Shown here: positions 6,080 through 6,314 of the stretch, one piece after another
How positions within the stretch are numbered: the first letter of the stretch is position 1
How the letters are laid out: the number at the start of each line of letters is the position of its first letter
NCBI GenBank assembly: GCA_038231495.1
Contig: JBBRLG010000440.1
Span: 1 to 6,314, forward strand
Direction of reading: 5' to 3'
Length of the DNA: 6,314 nt
DNA from: JBBRLG01 sp038231495
GTDB taxonomy: Bacteria > Planctomycetota > Planctomycetia > Gemmatales > Gemmataceae
Made by a program: the position numbers and the translations under genes
Notes under the pieces: generated by a model
The model's database searches: none
What the model saw: the letters and a program-made list of their open reading frames with translations, nothing else
What the model was told of the DNA's origin: nothing

Positions 6080-6314
6080 GGTGTGCAGAAAGAATTACCC
6101 AGCTTTCCGCTTCTTGGGGTGGAGGTCATCATGGTTAAACACAAACCCCATCTTATCCTTCCGACCGTTGACTTGGCTGACCCCGGCGACGAATGCCGCC
6201 ACCAGGTCGTCGATCGTCTCGAACAGCACATTCGCCAGGACCGTGCGCTTCAGGTGGCCCCACAGCCGCTCGATCAGGTTCAGGCTCGGGCAGTACGGCG
6301 GCAGCCAGAAGATC
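6074..6314 (-). mobile_element. End of an IS630-family insertion sequence (runs off the window)
   Basis: The element is recognised from its transposase. The inside end lies between the transposase stop (6095) and the vapC start. IS630-type elements insert at TA, and two TA dinucleotides are available, at 6074-6075 and 6078-6079. The terminal inverted repeat cannot be verified because the other end is outside the window, so the boundary is approximate. Confidence 0.6.
6095..6314 (-). CDS. IS630-family transposase, C-terminal part (partial)
   Basis: Seventy-two codons plus a TAA stop are present; the gene continues beyond the right edge. The stretch LPPYCPSLNLIERLWGHLKR is the hallmark of the DDE_3 catalytic domain of IS630/Tc1-like transposases, and the Glu in NLIERLW is the third catalytic acid. 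Canonical members have NPIE; the NLIE variant is conservative. The end is basic (HPKKRKAG). It points away from the PIN-like gene and toward vapC. The first two catalytic aspartates are not in the window, so it cannot be said whether the element is intact. Confidence 0.9.
   Translation of the reverse strand, partial: IFWLPPYCPSLNLIERLWGHLKRTVLANVLFETIDDLVAAFVAGVSQVNGRKDKMGFVFNHDDLHPKKRKAG

Noticed and set aside
5827..6138. Plus-strand frames across the vapC fragment
   Set aside because: They run antisense to the recognisable VapC N-terminus and the transposase end, with Arg/Ser-rich shadow-like translations.

Overview
The window looks like a GC-rich bacterial chromosome segment, most likely from a planctomycete of the Gemmata type. 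I infer this from gene content and style: a large exported Tricorn-type protease, a DUF433/PIN-like pair, a small HEPN-protein module and an IS630-type transposase ending. No rRNA, tRNA or other taxonomic marker is present, so the assignment is an inference.

Layout. Positions 1-64 are non-coding and hold a strong bulged hairpin (7-27) just past the end of the first gene. From 65 to 3316 on the minus strand lies one complete large gene, a 1083-residue secreted Tricorn protease homolog (two beta-propellers, PDZ domain, S41-type serine protease core with the catalytic residues visible). A divergent intergenic region (3317-3527) separates it from a plus-strand run of small genes: an unrecognised 109-aa protein (A), an overlapping HEPN-like protein, a 147-aa paralogue of A (A'), a DUF433 protein and, overlapping it, a PIN-like protein. 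On the minus strand at the right edge are a VapC toxin gene cut off after about two thirds (5769-6050), a probable scrap of its antitoxin gene, and the C-terminal end of an IS630-family transposase that runs off the window.

How the parts fit. The left half is housekeeping-like: proteolysis of peptides outside the cytoplasm. The right half (about 3465-6314) is an accessory islet of three toxin-antitoxin-like modules side by side: A/HEPN, DUF433/PIN-like, and a broken VapBC hit by an insertion sequence. The A/HEPN module has been partly duplicated: A' and its upstream region (about 37 bp with 31 matches, containing a candidate promoter) are a second copy without a second HEPN gene. The HEPN protein has the AYYA core but R-x3-DY where nuclease HEPNs usually have R-x4-6-H. 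The least described part of the window is this A/HEPN/A' arrangement. Its function as a toxin-antitoxin or defence module is inferred from architecture only.
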